Assembly: GCA_022567895.1 (NCBI GenBank)
Contig: JADFGC010000016.1
Location: 1 to 22,374, forward strand
DNA: 22,374 nucleotides
From: DRGT01 sp022567895
Lineage (GTDB): Archaea; Thermoproteota; Nitrososphaeria; Nitrososphaerales; Nitrosopumilaceae
Direction of reading: 5' to 3'
Under the pieces are notes generated by a model, which saw only the letters and a program-made list of their open reading frames with translations, was not told the origin of the DNA and did no database searches. How positions within the stretch are numbered: the first letter of the stretch is position 1; the number at the start of each line of letters is the position of its first letter. Shown one piece after another: positions 13,613-21,101 of this stretch. The position numbers and the translations under genes are program-made.

Positions 13613-14272
13613 ATGAATATCATATTAGAGAAAATGACATCAAAATTAGAATCTCAGACCATAAAACTTCAGAAAGAATTATCAAAAAAGGTAATTTCAA
13701 AAAATTGCTTCCCTAAAAAAATTAAAACCGTATGTGGAGTTGATGTTTCTTATAATGAAAAAAGGGCTTTTTGTTCGGCAATTGTGCTTGATTTTAACAC
13801 CATGAATATCATTGAAACTGCACGAATTTCAAAGAAGATTTCACATCCTTACATTCCAGGCTTGTTCATGTTAAGAGAATCAGAACCAATTCTTGAGGCA
13901 TTAAACAAACTTGAAACAAATTTTGATATTCTTCTAATTGATGGTCATGGAAGATTACATCCGAGATTATGTGGACTAGCATGTTTTATTGGAATAAAAA
14001 CTAACAAACCAACGATTGGTGTAGCAAAAAAAATTCTGTGTGGAAAGGTAAAAACTGATTCTACAGTGAAGTTTGATGGAAAAATTCTAGGATTTGAAAT
14101 AAAAAATAACAATAAGAAAATCTATGTGAGCGTAGGTCATAAAATTAATCTTAAAACTGGAACTAGAATTGCCAAAAAACTAATTTTAGATAAAATGTGG
14201 TATCCTGAACCTCTACGTTTGGCTGATTCTGATTGTAAATTATTTAGGAAGCAATTTAAGAATTCAATTTAA
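13613..14272 (+). CDS. nfi: Endonuclease V (deoxyinosine-specific)
   Basis: 219 residues. It cuts DNA (or RNA) next to inosine formed by adenine deamination. The family motifs are all present: GVDVSY (42-47) with catalytic D44, HPYIPGLFMLRESEPILEAL (78-97) with the wedge PYIPG and E89, IDGHGRLHPR (109-118) with D110, and GLACFIGI..PTIGVAKKIL (121-142). The length is normal. A TATA-like TTTTAAAG centred about 25 bp before the ATG suggests a leaderless transcript. It diverges from the PEP-mutase family gene. Archaeal homologues are single-domain enzymes like this one. Confidence 0.95.
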   Translation: MNIILEKMTSKLESQTIKLQKELSKKVISKNCFPKKIKTVCGVDVSYNEKRAFCSAIVLDFNTMNIIETARISKKISHPYIPGLFMLRESEPILEALNKLETNFDILLIDGHGRLHPRLCGLACFIGIKTNKPTIGVAKKILCGKVKTDSTVKFDGKILGFEIKNNNKKIYVSVGHKINLKTGTRIAKKLILDKMWYPEPLRLADSDCKLFRKQFKNSI

Positions 14273-14297
14273 TATAAAAAATTCTTATAGGAAATTT

Positions 14298-14807
14298 CTA
14301 ATCTATTTTAATTTTTTTGCCTTTTTTCTTAGCAATATTATTTTCAGTTTTTTGCAGTTCTGATTTTAGGAATTTTCTATACTTCTCAGTTTCCTCTTTG
14401 GTCATGTTAGAGGCATTAGCACTTAGTAGAGAGCCCATGGTTGTAACCTTTTCAAGTATATCTATGGCAACAAACTTTCCAACATTTCCCAATCTAAACA
14501 AGACCTCTAGCTGTTTTTTTACAACGTCATTGATTTTTTCAACGTCTTCTGCAGTAGATTTTCCTTTTTTTGTAATTTGGTACTTGCCATCTTTGGTTTC
14601 TTCAATCAATCCCTCATCCAATAATCTGCCAAGCAAAGGATAGATTAAACCAGGTGATGGTTTCCAATTTCCTTCACTCTCTTCTGTTGCATGATCAATG
14701 ATCTCTTTTCCTGTATGTGGGTCCTTTTTCAAAAGCTCTAAAATGTAGTATCTTGAAAATCCTCTAGGTATGGAACTGCCAACTCTTTGGAACCATTGAG
14801 ATATCAT
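14298..14807 (-). CDS. PadR-family transcriptional regulator
   Basis: 169 residues from ATG 14807; a GTG just before it would add one residue. The winged helix spans about 15-85: SRYYILELLKKDPHTGKEII, then the PSPGLIYPLLGRLLDEGLIEE recognition helix and wing typical of PadR, and GKYQITKKGK. The C-terminal half is a long helix for dimerisation, ending in KKKGKKIKID. PadR proteins are usually repressors released by a small ligand. Its own promoter has a TATA box at about 14830-14838, 27 bp before the ATG, with two palindromic operators in between, so autorepression is very likely. It is divergent from the sdh operon, which may also be affected. Confidence 0.9.
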   Translation of the reverse strand: MISQWFQRVGSSIPRGFSRYYILELLKKDPHTGKEIIDHATEESEGNWKPSPGLIYPLLGRLLDEGLIEETKDGKYQITKKGKSTAEDVEKINDVVKKQLEVLFRLGNVGKFVAIDILEKVTTMGSLLSANASNMTKEETEKYRKFLKSELQKTENNIAKKKGKKIKID

Positions 14808-14829
14808 CACTAGTGATATCGCTAGCGAT
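14806..14829. promoter_or_regulatory. Twin palindromic operator of the PadR gene
   Basis: ATCACTAGTGAT (14806-14817) and ATCGCTAGCGAT (14818-14829) are perfect 12-bp palindromes that abut exactly, sharing the form ATCRCTAGYGAT. They fill the space between the TATA box and the start codon of the PadR gene and overlap the ATG. Confidence 0.8.
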
Positions 14830-14876
14830 ATATATTAATCCTTCTATTCAAAAATTCGCCGATCATTCTACAATAC

Positions 14877-14884
14877 ATATTTAA
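14877..14884 (+). promoter_or_regulatory. TATA box of the sdhACDB operon
   Basis: ATATTTAA centred about 30 bp before the sdhA ATG, giving a leader of only a few bases. The same ATATTTAACC form is found before the flavin reductase at 10613-11458. Confidence 0.6.
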
Positions 14885-14910
14885 CCAATTTTCAGAGCAC
14901 AAAGTGCGAA

Positions 14911-16623
14911 ATGGTCGAGTCTATAGAATTTGATTTAGTTATTTGTGGATCGGGCTTGGCTGGCTTGCGAGCAGCTATAGAAGCTTCAAAAAAAAATTCT
15001 AAAGTAAAGATCGGAGTAATTTCCAAAGTTCAAGTTATGCGTTCACATTCTGTTTCTGCTGAAGGTGGAACTGCTGCTGTAATTTTTGAAGATGAAGGTG
15101 ATACAATCGAATCACACATCTATGACACGATAAAAGGAAGTGACTTTTTAGCTGATCAAGATGTTGCTGAAAGACTTTGCAAAGAAATGCCAAAAGAAAT
15201 TTATCAAATGGAAAGATGGGGAATGCCCTGGTCCAGAAAAGAAAACGGAAAAATTGATCAAAGATGGTTTGGTGGATACAGCTTTCCAAGAGCAACTTAT
15301 GCATCTGATAAGGTTGGTTTTTATGAAATGCAAACATTGTATGATACATGCCAAAAGTTTGATAATATTGAATTTCTCAACGAATGGTTTGCAACATCAA
15401 TACTTCATGACGGACAAACATTCCGTGGACTAACAGCAATTGAGCTTTCATCTGGAACATTCTATCAAATCAAAGCTAAAGCTTTGATAATTGCAACAGG
15501 TGGTGCAGGAAGGTTGTACAGTTTTTCAACTTATGCTTATTCATCAACACCTGATGGTCTTGATATGGCATACAGAGCTGGAATTGCATTAAAAGATATG
15601 GAATTTGTACAATTTCATCCAACTGGTATATTACCATCTGGAATTTTAATCACAGAAGGTGCCAGAGGCGAAGGTGGTTATCTTCTAAACAACAAAGGAG
15701 AGAGATTCATGAAAAATTATGCAGCAAAACAAATGGAGCTTGCACCAAGAGACATTGTTTCAAGAGCCATGATTACAGAAATGAATGCAGGACGTGGTTA
15801 CAAGCACGAAACAGGTGTGGATTGCATGAAACTGGATTTGAGGCACATTGGTGATGAGGTGATAAAGGAAAAACTAGGAGGAATCCGAGAAATTTCTATC
15901 AAGTTTTCTGGAATTGATCCTTCTCAGGAACTTTTGGATGTAAGACCTGTTTGTCATTATATGATGGGTGGAATTCATTGCAACATTGATGGTGCAACAG
16001 AACTGCATGGAGTTTGGACAGCTGGTGAAGCTGCATGCAACAGTACACATGGTTCAAACAGACTTGGAGCAAACTCTACATCCGAATGCATTCTTTGGGG
16101 AAAGATTACTGGATCTCTTGCAGTTGATTACATAGAAAAAGAATCAACATCAGAACCGTTTCCAGAATTTCTTGTAGAAAATGAAGAAAAAAGAATCTAT
16201 GATGGAATTTTCCGGGGAAAAGGAAGTGCTAATCCATATGAAATAAGACAACAGCTAACAGACATGATGAACTCAAATGCATATATTTACAGAGATGAGG
16301 CAGGACTTGTAGAGGGATTAAAGAAACTTCGAGATCTCAGGCAACAAACTTGGAAGCACGTTGATGACCAAGCCAAAGAATACAATACAAATTTCTCAAA
16401 TGTTATGGAGCTTGATTCAATATTTAGAGTAGCAGAGGTTGTGTTGATTGGAGCAATTAATAGAAAAGAATCTCGAGGGGCTCATGCCAGAACAGATTAT
16501 CCAAAAAGAGATGACGCTAAATTTCTACACCACACACTAGCATATTATGATTCAAAAGAGCCAATAATGAAAACTCATCCAGTAACAATAACTAATTACA
16601 AACCAGTTGAGAGGAAGTACTGA
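14911..16623 (+). CDS. sdhA: Succinate dehydrogenase flavoprotein subunit
   Basis: 570 residues. It oxidises succinate to fumarate with covalently bound FAD at the membrane-attached complex II. Seen: the dinucleotide fold CGSGLAGLRAAIEA (12-25), the flavin-linking histidine H46 in MRSHSVSAEGGTAA, IIATGGAGRLYS, the substrate-site HPTGI, the TEGARGEGGYLLN segment, VRPVCHYMMGGIHCN, and AACNSTHGSNRLGANSTSECI near the second FAD contact. The C-terminal helical domain is complete. Its TGA overlaps the sdhC ATG (TGATG). Four tightly linked genes follow in the order A, C, D, B, as one transcript starting just before this ATG. Confidence 0.97.
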   Translation: MVESIEFDLVICGSGLAGLRAAIEASKKNSKVKIGVISKVQVMRSHSVSAEGGTAAVIFEDEGDTIESHIYDTIKGSDFLADQDVAERLCKEMPKEIYQMERWGMPWSRKENGKIDQRWFGGYSFPRATYASDKVGFYEMQTLYDTCQKFDNIEFLNEWFATSILHDGQTFRGLTAIELSSGTFYQIKAKALIIATGGAGRLYSFSTYAYSSTPDGLDMAYRAGIALKDMEFVQFHPTGILPSGILITEGARGEGGYLLNNKGERFMKNYAAKQMELAPRDIVSRAMITEMNAGRGYKHETGVDCMKLDLRHIGDEVIKEKLGGIREISIKFSGIDPSQELLDVRPVCHYMMGGIHCNIDGATELHGVWTAGEAACNSTHGSNRLGANSTSECILWGKITGSLAVDYIEKESTSEPFPEFLVENEEKRIYDGIFRGKGSANPYEIRQQLTDMMNSNAYIYRDEAGLVEGLKKLRDLRQQTWKHVDDQAKEYNTNFSNVMELDSIFRVAEVVLIGAINRKESRGAHARTDYPKRDDAKFLHHTLAYYDSKEPIMKTHPVTITNYKPVERKY

Positions 16624-17057
16624 TGTCAACAGTGGATGAAAACAAAGAAGGAATCAGAGGAATGGCAAACCCAACAAGGTATGGGATTGAAAGACTTGCA
16701 TATTGGTTAATGAGATTATCTGGGCTCGGTTTACTTGCTTACTTTATTGCTCACATTTATGAAACTAGTATGATCCTTAAAGGAAAAGTAGGATGGGATG
16801 AATTTTTAGAATTAACACAAACTACTGAAGGACACATAATTCTTGCACTAGTAATTGGAATGAGTGTTTTTCACACTGTTAACGGAATTCGAGTAATGCT
16901 TGGACAAGGAGGAGTTGGTGTTGGAAAACCAGGAAGAGCTGACTATCCATACATATCAAAATCCCAAAACTATAGACACAAAATTACAATCTATTCTGCA
17001 ATAGTTCTTGCTGCAATCGCAATGATGTACGGTTTGGCCGTAATGTTTGGTGAGTAA
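16623..17057 (+). CDS. sdhC: Succinate dehydrogenase membrane anchor subunit C
   Basis: 144 residues with three membrane segments: about 31-50 (MRLSGLGLLAYFIAHIY), 68-90 (TEGHIILALVIGMSVFHTVNG) and 119-141 (ITIYSAIVLAAIAMMYGLAV). The histidine in LLAYFIAHIYE and the H-x3-G-I-R motif (VFHTVNGIRVML) fit cytochrome b-type anchors that bind haem and/or quinone. It starts on the sdhA stop codon with a one-base overlap, implying translational coupling, and ends one base before the start of sdhD. The assignment rests on operon position plus topology, since these anchors are poorly conserved. Confidence 0.9.
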   Translation: MSTVDENKEGIRGMANPTRYGIERLAYWLMRLSGLGLLAYFIAHIYETSMILKGKVGWDEFLELTQTTEGHIILALVIGMSVFHTVNGIRVMLGQGGVGVGKPGRADYPYISKSQNYRHKITIYSAIVLAAIAMMYGLAVMFGE

Positions 17058-17058
17058 A

Positions 17059-17403
17059 ATGAGAGAAAGCCATATTATGAAAATTCATTATGGAACTGCA
17101 CTAGCTGCAATTGCATTTGTTGCAATTCACATTTTGATGAGAATGACACAAAACTTTGCAGAATCATTAGAATATGAAAGTGTAATTGCAAACTATCAGT
17201 ACTTGCCGTATGCAGGAATGTTAGAAATCATTTTGATTTTACTTGCAATACATGGATTTAATGGACTACGAACAATTTTGATTGAACTAAAACAAGGACG
17301 TACGTATGAAAAAGCGGTTTCGTATGGTTGTATAGTAGCTATGGTTGCAATAATTGTATATGGCTCAAGGACTATATTCATGACAAGTATGGGGATGGTC
17401 TAA
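17059..17403 (+). CDS. sdhD: Succinate dehydrogenase membrane anchor subunit D
   Basis: 114 residues from ATG 17059 (MRESHIMKIHYG), one base after the sdhC stop; a TTG at 17047 would overlap sdhC and is less likely. Three hydrophobic segments are seen: about 13-28 (GTALAAIAFVAIHILMRM), 49-68 (YAGMLEIILILLAIHGFNGL) and 86-105 (GCIVAMVAIIVYGSRTIF). Repeated histidines (HIL, IHGFNGLR) and the H-x2-N-G-L-R motif match sdhC and suggest a shared haem/quinone site. Its stop overlaps the sdhB start as TAATG. Confidence 0.88.
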   Translation: MRESHIMKIHYGTALAAIAFVAIHILMRMTQNFAESLEYESVIANYQYLPYAGMLEIILILLAIHGFNGLRTILIELKQGRTYEKAVSYGCIVAMVAIIVYGSRTIFMTSMGMV

Positions 17404-18170
17404 TGGCACAAATTTCAACATTAGCAGAAGAAAAAACAGACAGTTTGGCTTCACCAGCAAAAATAATTTCACTTCGTATTCCAAAATTCAACCCTGCCAC
17501 AGATAGCAAAAAAACATGGATAGATTTTCAAATTCCATATCAAAAATGGACTACAGTTCTTGATGTAATTTTAGAAGCAAAAAAATACCTTGATCATTCT
17601 ATTGCTGTGAGATATTCTTGCAGACAGGCAACCTGTGGATCATGTGGAATGATAATTAACGGAAGACCAAGACTGGCATGTTTTACAAAAATTAGTGAGC
17701 TAGACTCGGATATTGTAAAAGTAGAGCCAATGAACAACTTTCCAATCATTAGAGACTTGGCAGTTAGCTTTGATAGAATGTTCAAAACTCACAAATCAAT
17801 AAAACCATTTGTAATTAGAGAAGACTCTGAAATCACTGAAAAAACTACACAACTTTTGCAAACTCCCGAAGAAGTAGAGAAATACATTCAGTTTGCAAAC
17901 TGCATCAAATGTGGATTGTGCAATTCAGTTTGTCCTACCATGGCAACAGATTCTTCATTTGTTGGACCACAAGCCCTTGCACAGGCTTATCGATACATTG
18001 CAGATAACAGAGACAAGGGCAAAGATGACAGACTCAAAATCATTGATGATTCTCATGGAATCTGGAGATGTCATTTTGCAGGCTCGTGTAGCCAAGTTTG
18101 CCCAAAAGGAGTAGATCCTGCTATGGGAATTCAGCTTCTTAGAGGATATTTACTAGGTTTTAGAAGCTAG
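17403..18170 (+). CDS. sdhB: Succinate dehydrogenase iron-sulphur subunit
   Basis: 255 residues from ATG 17403, which overlaps the sdhD stop by one base; a longer upstream frame is rejected. It carries electrons from FAD to quinone through three clusters. The N-terminal ferredoxin domain has C73, C78, C81 and C93 (SCRQATCGSCG then ACF) for the [2Fe-2S] cluster. The C-terminal domain has CIKCGLCNSVCP (167-178) and CHFAGSCSQVCPKGVDP (223-239) for the [4Fe-4S] and [3Fe-4S] centres. All ligands are present. The gene ends tail-to-tail with the DUF59 gene, overlapping it by four bases. Confidence 0.97.
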   Translation: MAQISTLAEEKTDSLASPAKIISLRIPKFNPATDSKKTWIDFQIPYQKWTTVLDVILEAKKYLDHSIAVRYSCRQATCGSCGMIINGRPRLACFTKISELDSDIVKVEPMNNFPIIRDLAVSFDRMFKTHKSIKPFVIREDSEITEKTTQLLQTPEEVEKYIQFANCIKCGLCNSVCPTMATDSSFVGPQALAQAYRYIADNRDKGKDDRLKIIDDSHGIWRCHFAGSCSQVCPKGVDPAMGIQLLRGYLLGFRS

Positions 18171-18493
18171 CTAACCTGTTTGTTCGGGTTTGGACTATTG
18201 TTTACCTGATTGTTAATCTGCTCTGCCATAAAGTGGTTTGAGACATTAACCTTTACATCATTAATTCCATCTACTCTTAGAAGATTGTCATGAACGTCTT
18301 GGCAGATTTTAAAACCAAAAACTGCAGGACAGAATGGACTGGTTAAGTGTAAATCAACTTTAACATTTCCATCTGAAATATCAACTTCGTCAATTAACTC
18401 TAGTTCAGTAATTGTTGTATTAATTTCAGGGTCTACAATTTTTGAAAGCTCATCAAATATTTTGACTCGCAGTTGCTTTACGTCTTGGGACAT
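18167..18493 (-). CDS. MIP18/DUF59-family protein, probable Fe-S cluster assembly factor
   Basis: 108 residues from ATG 18493 (MSQDVKQLRVKIF); an upstream TTG is rejected. The family core is present: IVDPEINTTITELELIDEVDI, then NVKVDLHLTSPFCPAVFGFKI, with the conserved DPE and the cysteine of T-S-P-x-C-P. Members (SufT/MIP18, PaaD-like) help to insert or mature iron-sulphur clusters. Its position beside sdhB, an Fe-S protein, is suggestive. The C-terminal tail is Asn/Gln-rich (QINNQVNNSPNPNKQ). It shares a short, TATA-containing spacer with argH. Confidence 0.88.
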   Translation of the reverse strand: MSQDVKQLRVKIFDELSKIVDPEINTTITELELIDEVDISDGNVKVDLHLTSPFCPAVFGFKICQDVHDNLLRVDGINDVKVNVSNHFMAEQINNQVNNSPNPNKQVS

Positions 18494-18511
18494 GAACGAC
18501 AAAGCGTCTAT

Positions 18512-18521
18512 GCTATATATA
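18512..18521. promoter_or_regulatory. Shared TATA box for divergent DUF59 and argH genes
   Basis: CTATATATAA is the only TATA-like element in the 43-bp spacer. Its TATATATA core is self-complementary, about 21 bp before the argH ATG and about 23 bp before the DUF59 ATG. The spacing is slightly shorter than the usual 27 bp. Confidence 0.5.
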
Positions 18522-18536
18522 ACTATTCTAGAACCT

Positions 18537-20003
18537 ATGGTGTTGTATCGGTCTCGTTTTGGAAATGATCTTAATAAAATTACGCTAGACTATGTCTCAT
18601 CAATTTCAGATGATGTAGAGATTGCACTGTACGACATACTTGGCAGCCAAGCACATGTCATCATGCTTTATGAAAAAAAAATAATTTCAAAAGCTGAAGT
18701 AAAAAAAATTCTTCAAGCATTAGAATCTCTGAAAAAAGAAAAGTTTGATAAAAAATCTGGCGCTGAAGACATTCACGAATTAATTGAATCACTTGTTATC
18801 AAAAAAGCAGGCTCTGCGAGTGGTGGAAAAATGCATACTGCACGTTCTCGAAATGATCAAATCTCCCTTGATATACGCATGAAAATTCGAGATGACATTA
18901 ACATTTTGTGTAATTGTCTTTTAGATACTATAGAGGCGTTAGTATCTTTAGCACAACAACATCAAAAAACCATAATGCCACTTTACACACATTTGCAACA
19001 AGCACAAGCTGGAGTTTTCTCTCATTATCTTTTAGCCTATACCGATTCATTTTTCCGAGATGTCGATAGGCTTTATGTAATTTATGGTAGGGTTAATCAA
19101 AGTCCATTAGGAGCTGGTCCAATTGGTGGTACAAGTCTCCCAATAGATAGACAAAGCACTGCAAAGATGCTTGGCTTTAAGGGAATTGTAGAAAATTCTA
19201 TAGATGCAACAAGTACTCGCGACTTTGTTGCAGAATATGTGGCAGCAGTAGCTATTCTTATGACTAATCTCAGTAAGATTGCTGAAGATTTTGTGATTTG
19301 GTCAACATCTGAATTTTCATTTATTGAATTAGCTGATGAGTTTACATCTCCATCTAGTGTAATGCCTCAAAAGAAAAATCCAGATATTTTAGAGCTTACA
19401 AGGGGAAAAACTTCTCAAGTAATTGGAAATCTGATGGGAATTTTAGCAACCATAAAAGGACTTGCAACTGGATATGGACGGGACTTGCAGCAAATAAAAT
19501 CTGCAATTTGGTCTACATCTAAAATTTCAATCTCTACACTACTTGTGCTAAAATCCATGTTGCTTACACTTTCTGTAAATGAAAAACAAATGAAAAAAGC
19601 AGCAGAAGGAGGCTATATAATTGCTTTAGATATTGCTGAAAAACTAGTTCAGAAGGGAATTCCATTCCGAACTAGCCACAAAGTTACAGGCCAGCTTGTA
19701 CAAACTGCACACCAGGCAAAAAAATCACTTTCAAAGCTTTCACCTGCTGAAATTAAAAAATCAATTCAAGATACAAAGGTTGATGCAAAACTTGTATCAA
19801 ATATTGTTCAATCCACCTCAATTTTGTCATCATTGAAGGATAGGAGTTCTGAGGGCTCTTCAGGATTTGGAGAACAAAAGCGAATGATTTCAAACAGGAT
19901 CAAAAAAATCAATGCATATCGAACAGGAACTACAGGGAGAGATAACGAAGTAACAAATTCCTTTGGAAATCTTTCAAAAAAAGTCAAAGAATTAATGAAA
20001 TAA
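18537..20003 (+). CDS. argH: Argininosuccinate lyase
   Basis: 488 residues from ATG 18537 (MVLYRSRFGNDLNKI); the frame extends upstream but crosses the TATA box, so that part is not translated. It splits argininosuccinate into arginine and fumarate, the last step of arginine synthesis. Motifs: EDIHELIESLVIKKAG, GGKMHTARSRNDQ with the substrate-binding SRND, TYTHLQQAQ (here LYTHLQQAQ) with the catalytic His, the LGAGPIGGTSLPIDR loop, and the fumarase-superfamily signature SSVMPQKKNPD with the catalytic Ser loop. C-terminal FRTSHKVTGQLV is also typical. The fumarate produced could feed the complex II reaction of the neighbouring sdh genes, but no shared transcript is implied. Confidence 0.96.
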   Translation: MVLYRSRFGNDLNKITLDYVSSISDDVEIALYDILGSQAHVIMLYEKKIISKAEVKKILQALESLKKEKFDKKSGAEDIHELIESLVIKKAGSASGGKMHTARSRNDQISLDIRMKIRDDINILCNCLLDTIEALVSLAQQHQKTIMPLYTHLQQAQAGVFSHYLLAYTDSFFRDVDRLYVIYGRVNQSPLGAGPIGGTSLPIDRQSTAKMLGFKGIVENSIDATSTRDFVAEYVAAVAILMTNLSKIAEDFVIWSTSEFSFIELADEFTSPSSVMPQKKNPDILELTRGKTSQVIGNLMGILATIKGLATGYGRDLQQIKSAIWSTSKISISTLLVLKSMLLTLSVNEKQMKKAAEGGYIIALDIAEKLVQKGIPFRTSHKVTGQLVQTAHQAKKSLSKLSPAEIKKSIQDTKVDAKLVSNIVQSTSILSSLKDRSSEGSSGFGEQKRMISNRIKKINAYRTGTTGRDNEVTNSFGNLSKKVKELMK

Positions 20004-20068
20004 GAGCGGGTCTGGTGGGACCAAGTACCGTTTTTGGGACAATTTTAGACCCACTTATGCACAAAATC

Positions 20069-20093
20069 ATTAACAGTTCGTATCGAAGGTTCA
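20069..20093 (+). promoter_or_regulatory. Dispersed 25-bp motif, copy A
   Basis: Contains TTAACAGTTCGTATC, then GAAGGTTCA. It matches copy C at 21 of 25 positions. It lies directly upstream of a TATA-like TTAATATT (20103-20110) that serves the small zinc-protein gene. Confidence 0.6.
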
Positions 20094-20130
20094 AAAATAT
20101 AGTTAATATTGGTGCTTCGATTGTTTCATT

Positions 20131-20328
20131 TTGGCTTTGTCACTATACGATCCTAAAGAGCCAAGAAATTCTATAGATCTTTTGACTGAAGCTGTATTAA
20201 ATTCAAATCGTACTGTTTTCTGCCACTTTTTTATGGAATGTGGAAAAAAGGCAACAAAACAAATTGATTTTAACGGCAAACTAATCAACGTTTGTGAAAA
20301 TCACTTTGAAGAAACGAAAAAATTGTAG
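20131..20328 (+). CDS. Small putative zinc-binding protein
   Basis: 65 residues from TTG 20131 (MALSLYDPKEPRNSID); a second TTG at 20137 is possible. A TATA-like TTAATATT is centred about 25 bp upstream, so it may be leaderless. After a short helix (SIDLLTEAVLNSNRT) come C31, C37, C55 and H58 in FCHFFMECGKKAT and INVCENHFEE, spaced like a small treble-clef or zinc-knuckle. I know no function for it. It follows a 25-bp motif also found upstream of the metallophosphoesterase and of the third flavin reductase, so it may be co-regulated with them. Its 3' end runs into a tRNA-like sequence. Confidence 0.6.
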   Translation: MALSLYDPKEPRNSIDLLTEAVLNSNRTVFCHFFMECGKKATKQIDFNGKLINVCENHFEETKKL

Positions 20329-20393
20329 CTTAATCTAATCTGCCAAGATACAATACAAGTGTCCGAGTTCAAATCTCCCGTAGGGCCTTGCCA
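20325..20393 (+). pseudogene. Degenerate tRNA-like sequence
   Basis: The T arm is recognisable (GAG-TTCAAAT-CTC), followed by CCGTAGGGCCTTGCCA, like the 3' side of an acceptor stem ending in CCA. A possible D arm (TAGCTTAATC) and an anticodon-like 7-nt loop ATACAAG between ACA and TGT precede it. No 5' acceptor strand complementary to the 3' end is present; that place is the end of the preceding CDS. This suggests a broken tRNA or the 3' remnant left at an integration site. Confidence 0.35.
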
Positions 20394-20474
20394 TTTTAGT
20401 TTAGTACTCTAACTTGAAAAGTGAATTAAACTAGGAATATTTTCTAATTATCAACTATTTTGTCAGCTACGTAC

Positions 20475-20915
20475 TCAGACTCCCTTTAGTAATTCCTTTT
20501 TCTTTTTTTGAAATTCTTTTTCTGTAATAACACCCGTCTTTCTCAAACGTCCTAGCTTTCCTAGTATTAGAAGAGTCTCCTTGCGGGATGAAGATTTTAT
20601 TTTTACAGTGGCTATCTTTTCTTTAATTTTTTTTCTGCTTTCGTTTTTCAAGCGATTTGCTTCTTTTTTGGCTTGTTTTTGTAATTGCTTGACTCGTATT
20701 TGTGCCACCTTTCTGTACCTCTGAGCTTCTTTACTTGCTTGTTTTGTAGAAATTATTCCTAAATCTATTCCAGCATCAAGAGCTTCATCGGCCTTTTTGA
20801 TTCCTTCTTGAAATGCTTTGTCTGCATCCTTTATACCAGCACTAATGGCCTCATCAGCTTTTTCCAAAAATTTGCTGATATATCCTCGTTTTTTTGGTTT
20901 TTTGTGTTTTATCAT
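20475..20915 (-). CDS. Coiled-coil protein with C-terminal SHOCT domain
   Basis: 146 residues, strongly basic. Residues about 16-52 contain repeats of roughly 11 residues (KADEAISAGIKD, ADKAFQEGIKK, ADEALDAGIDLG), then a long Lys/Arg/Gln-rich coiled coil (about 58-108), and a C-terminal SHOCT motif, ILGKLGRLRKTGVITEKEF followed by QKKKKELL (about 117-144). SHOCT domains are short helical pairs found at the ends of many prokaryotic proteins, often as oligomerisation or membrane-associated tails. No catalytic domain or membrane span is present. ATG 20915 is the only reasonable start. Function unknown. Confidence 0.75.
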   Translation of the reverse strand: MIKHKKPKKRGYISKFLEKADEAISAGIKDADKAFQEGIKKADEALDAGIDLGIISTKQASKEAQRYRKVAQIRVKQLQKQAKKEANRLKNESRKKIKEKIATVKIKSSSRKETLLILGKLGRLRKTGVITEKEFQKKKKELLKGV

Positions 20916-21000
20916 GTAGCTCTAATCATTCCTACAGCATGAAATTATTTAATGATGATCGCAACATCTTAGAATGCTTCCTCATCATTTCATAAAATCT

Positions 21001-21025
21001 GTTAGCAGTTTGTATCAAATGTTAA
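21001..21025 (+). promoter_or_regulatory. Dispersed 25-bp motif, copy B
   Basis: Contains GTTAGCAGTTTGTATC, then AAATGTTAA. It matches copy C at 23 of 25 positions. It lies 77 bp before the metallophosphoesterase ATG, with a weak TATA-like sequence between. Confidence 0.65.
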
Positions 21026-21101
21026 TTCATAATTCTATTCTGAAAGTCCGTAGCCTCAAAATAAAATTTGAAATTGTTCTAATTGATGAATATATCTGAA
21101 G

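Noticed and set aside
17328..17402. Longer N-terminus for the iron-sulphur subunit of complex II
   Set aside because: It would overlap most of the last part of sdhD; the TAATG junction at 17401-17405 gives a normal start.
18462..18536. Longer N-terminus for argininosuccinate lyase
   Set aside because: The extension crosses the shared TATA box and the DUF59 start and does not match the family, which begins at about LYRSRF.
21084..21099. Box C (TGATGA) and box D (CTGA) before the metallophosphoesterase gene
   Set aside because: The spacing is only six bases and there is no second C'/D pair or terminal stem, so it is not a C/D guide RNA.
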